Shown piece by piece: positions 39,479-39,497 of a DNA stretch of 39,497 bases. Numbering within the stretch: the first letter of the stretch is position 1; each line of letters opens with the position of its first letter. Origin of the DNA: a virus. The stretch lies in the IMG/VR virus record IMGVR_UViG_3300010153_000023, positions 1 through 39,497 of that record. The stretch is one strand, 5' to 3'. A program made the position numbers and the translations under genes. Under the pieces are notes generated by a model. The model was not told the origin of the DNA and did no database searches. It saw only the letters and a list, made by a program, of their open reading frames with translations.

Positions 39479-39497
39479 TAAAGGAAACGCACAATGG

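Noticed and set aside
1-39497. tRNA genes, rRNA or insertion sequences
   Set aside because: No cloverleaf-like clusters, rRNA segments or transposase motifs were recognised on either strand by reading.

Overview
The window is most of the genome of an AT-rich marine podovirus-like phage. It carries two divergent gene arms. The left arm (1-16.3 kb) is read leftward and holds nucleotide metabolism, replication and many small early-type genes. The right arm (17.1-39.5 kb) is read rightward and holds lysis, packaging, capsid and tail genes. Both ends are cut: the left edge lies inside a class II ribonucleotide reductase gene, and the right edge falls on the start codon of the next gene. No phage RNA polymerase, tRNA, CRISPR array or insertion sequence is visible.

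The best clue to relationship is the family A DNA polymerase. It carries a DnaJ-type cysteine-rich zinc finger (CxxCxGxG plus CxxCxxxG) between its exonuclease and polymerase domains. This is a known hallmark of HMO-2011-type phages of marine Alphaproteobacteria (SAR116, Roseobacter RCA). The class II reductase, MazG-like protein, T7-type endonuclease I, Cas4/RecB-like nuclease, separate primase and helicase, and a DUF1127 gene fit that placement. The alphaproteobacterial host is an inference.

Left arm, in transcription order from the centre outwards: a 208-aa leading protein; small genes, including two tandem 30-32-aa membrane peptides and a helix-hairpin-helix-like protein; a DUF932 protein; a run of overlapping tiny genes; a tyrosine recombinase; primase; DnaB-like helicase; DNA polymerase; a possible single-strand binding protein; Cas4/RecB-like nuclease; endonuclease I; DUF3310; a zinc-ribbon peptide; MazG; and the reductase. 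Most stops overlap the next start (ATGA or TAATG), so translational coupling is pervasive.

The centre (16.34-17.10 kb) is a non-coding divergent control region with sigma70-like promoter sequences, a triplet of TGTTACAA repeats and a 13-bp tandem repeat. Right arm, in order: an early conserved gene, a u-spanin-like lipoprotein, small basic and EF-hand proteins, a DUF1127 gene, small peptides, terminase small and large subunits, portal, an 878-aa polyvalent-like protein, two internal head genes, scaffold, major capsid protein, a decoration-like protein, two tail tube or connector proteins that share a module, a repeat-built tail fibre, and further tail proteins.

The most unusual signal is a family of five dyad elements (CGAGGT-N4-ACCTCG) in the leaders of left-arm genes. 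Four lie 29-36 nt before a start codon, and the single deviation keeps pairing only in the transcript. The right arm has other leader hairpins directly after likely promoters. One of these buries the ribosome binding site of the DUF1127 gene, and one forms a long stem at the start of the capsid mRNA leader.
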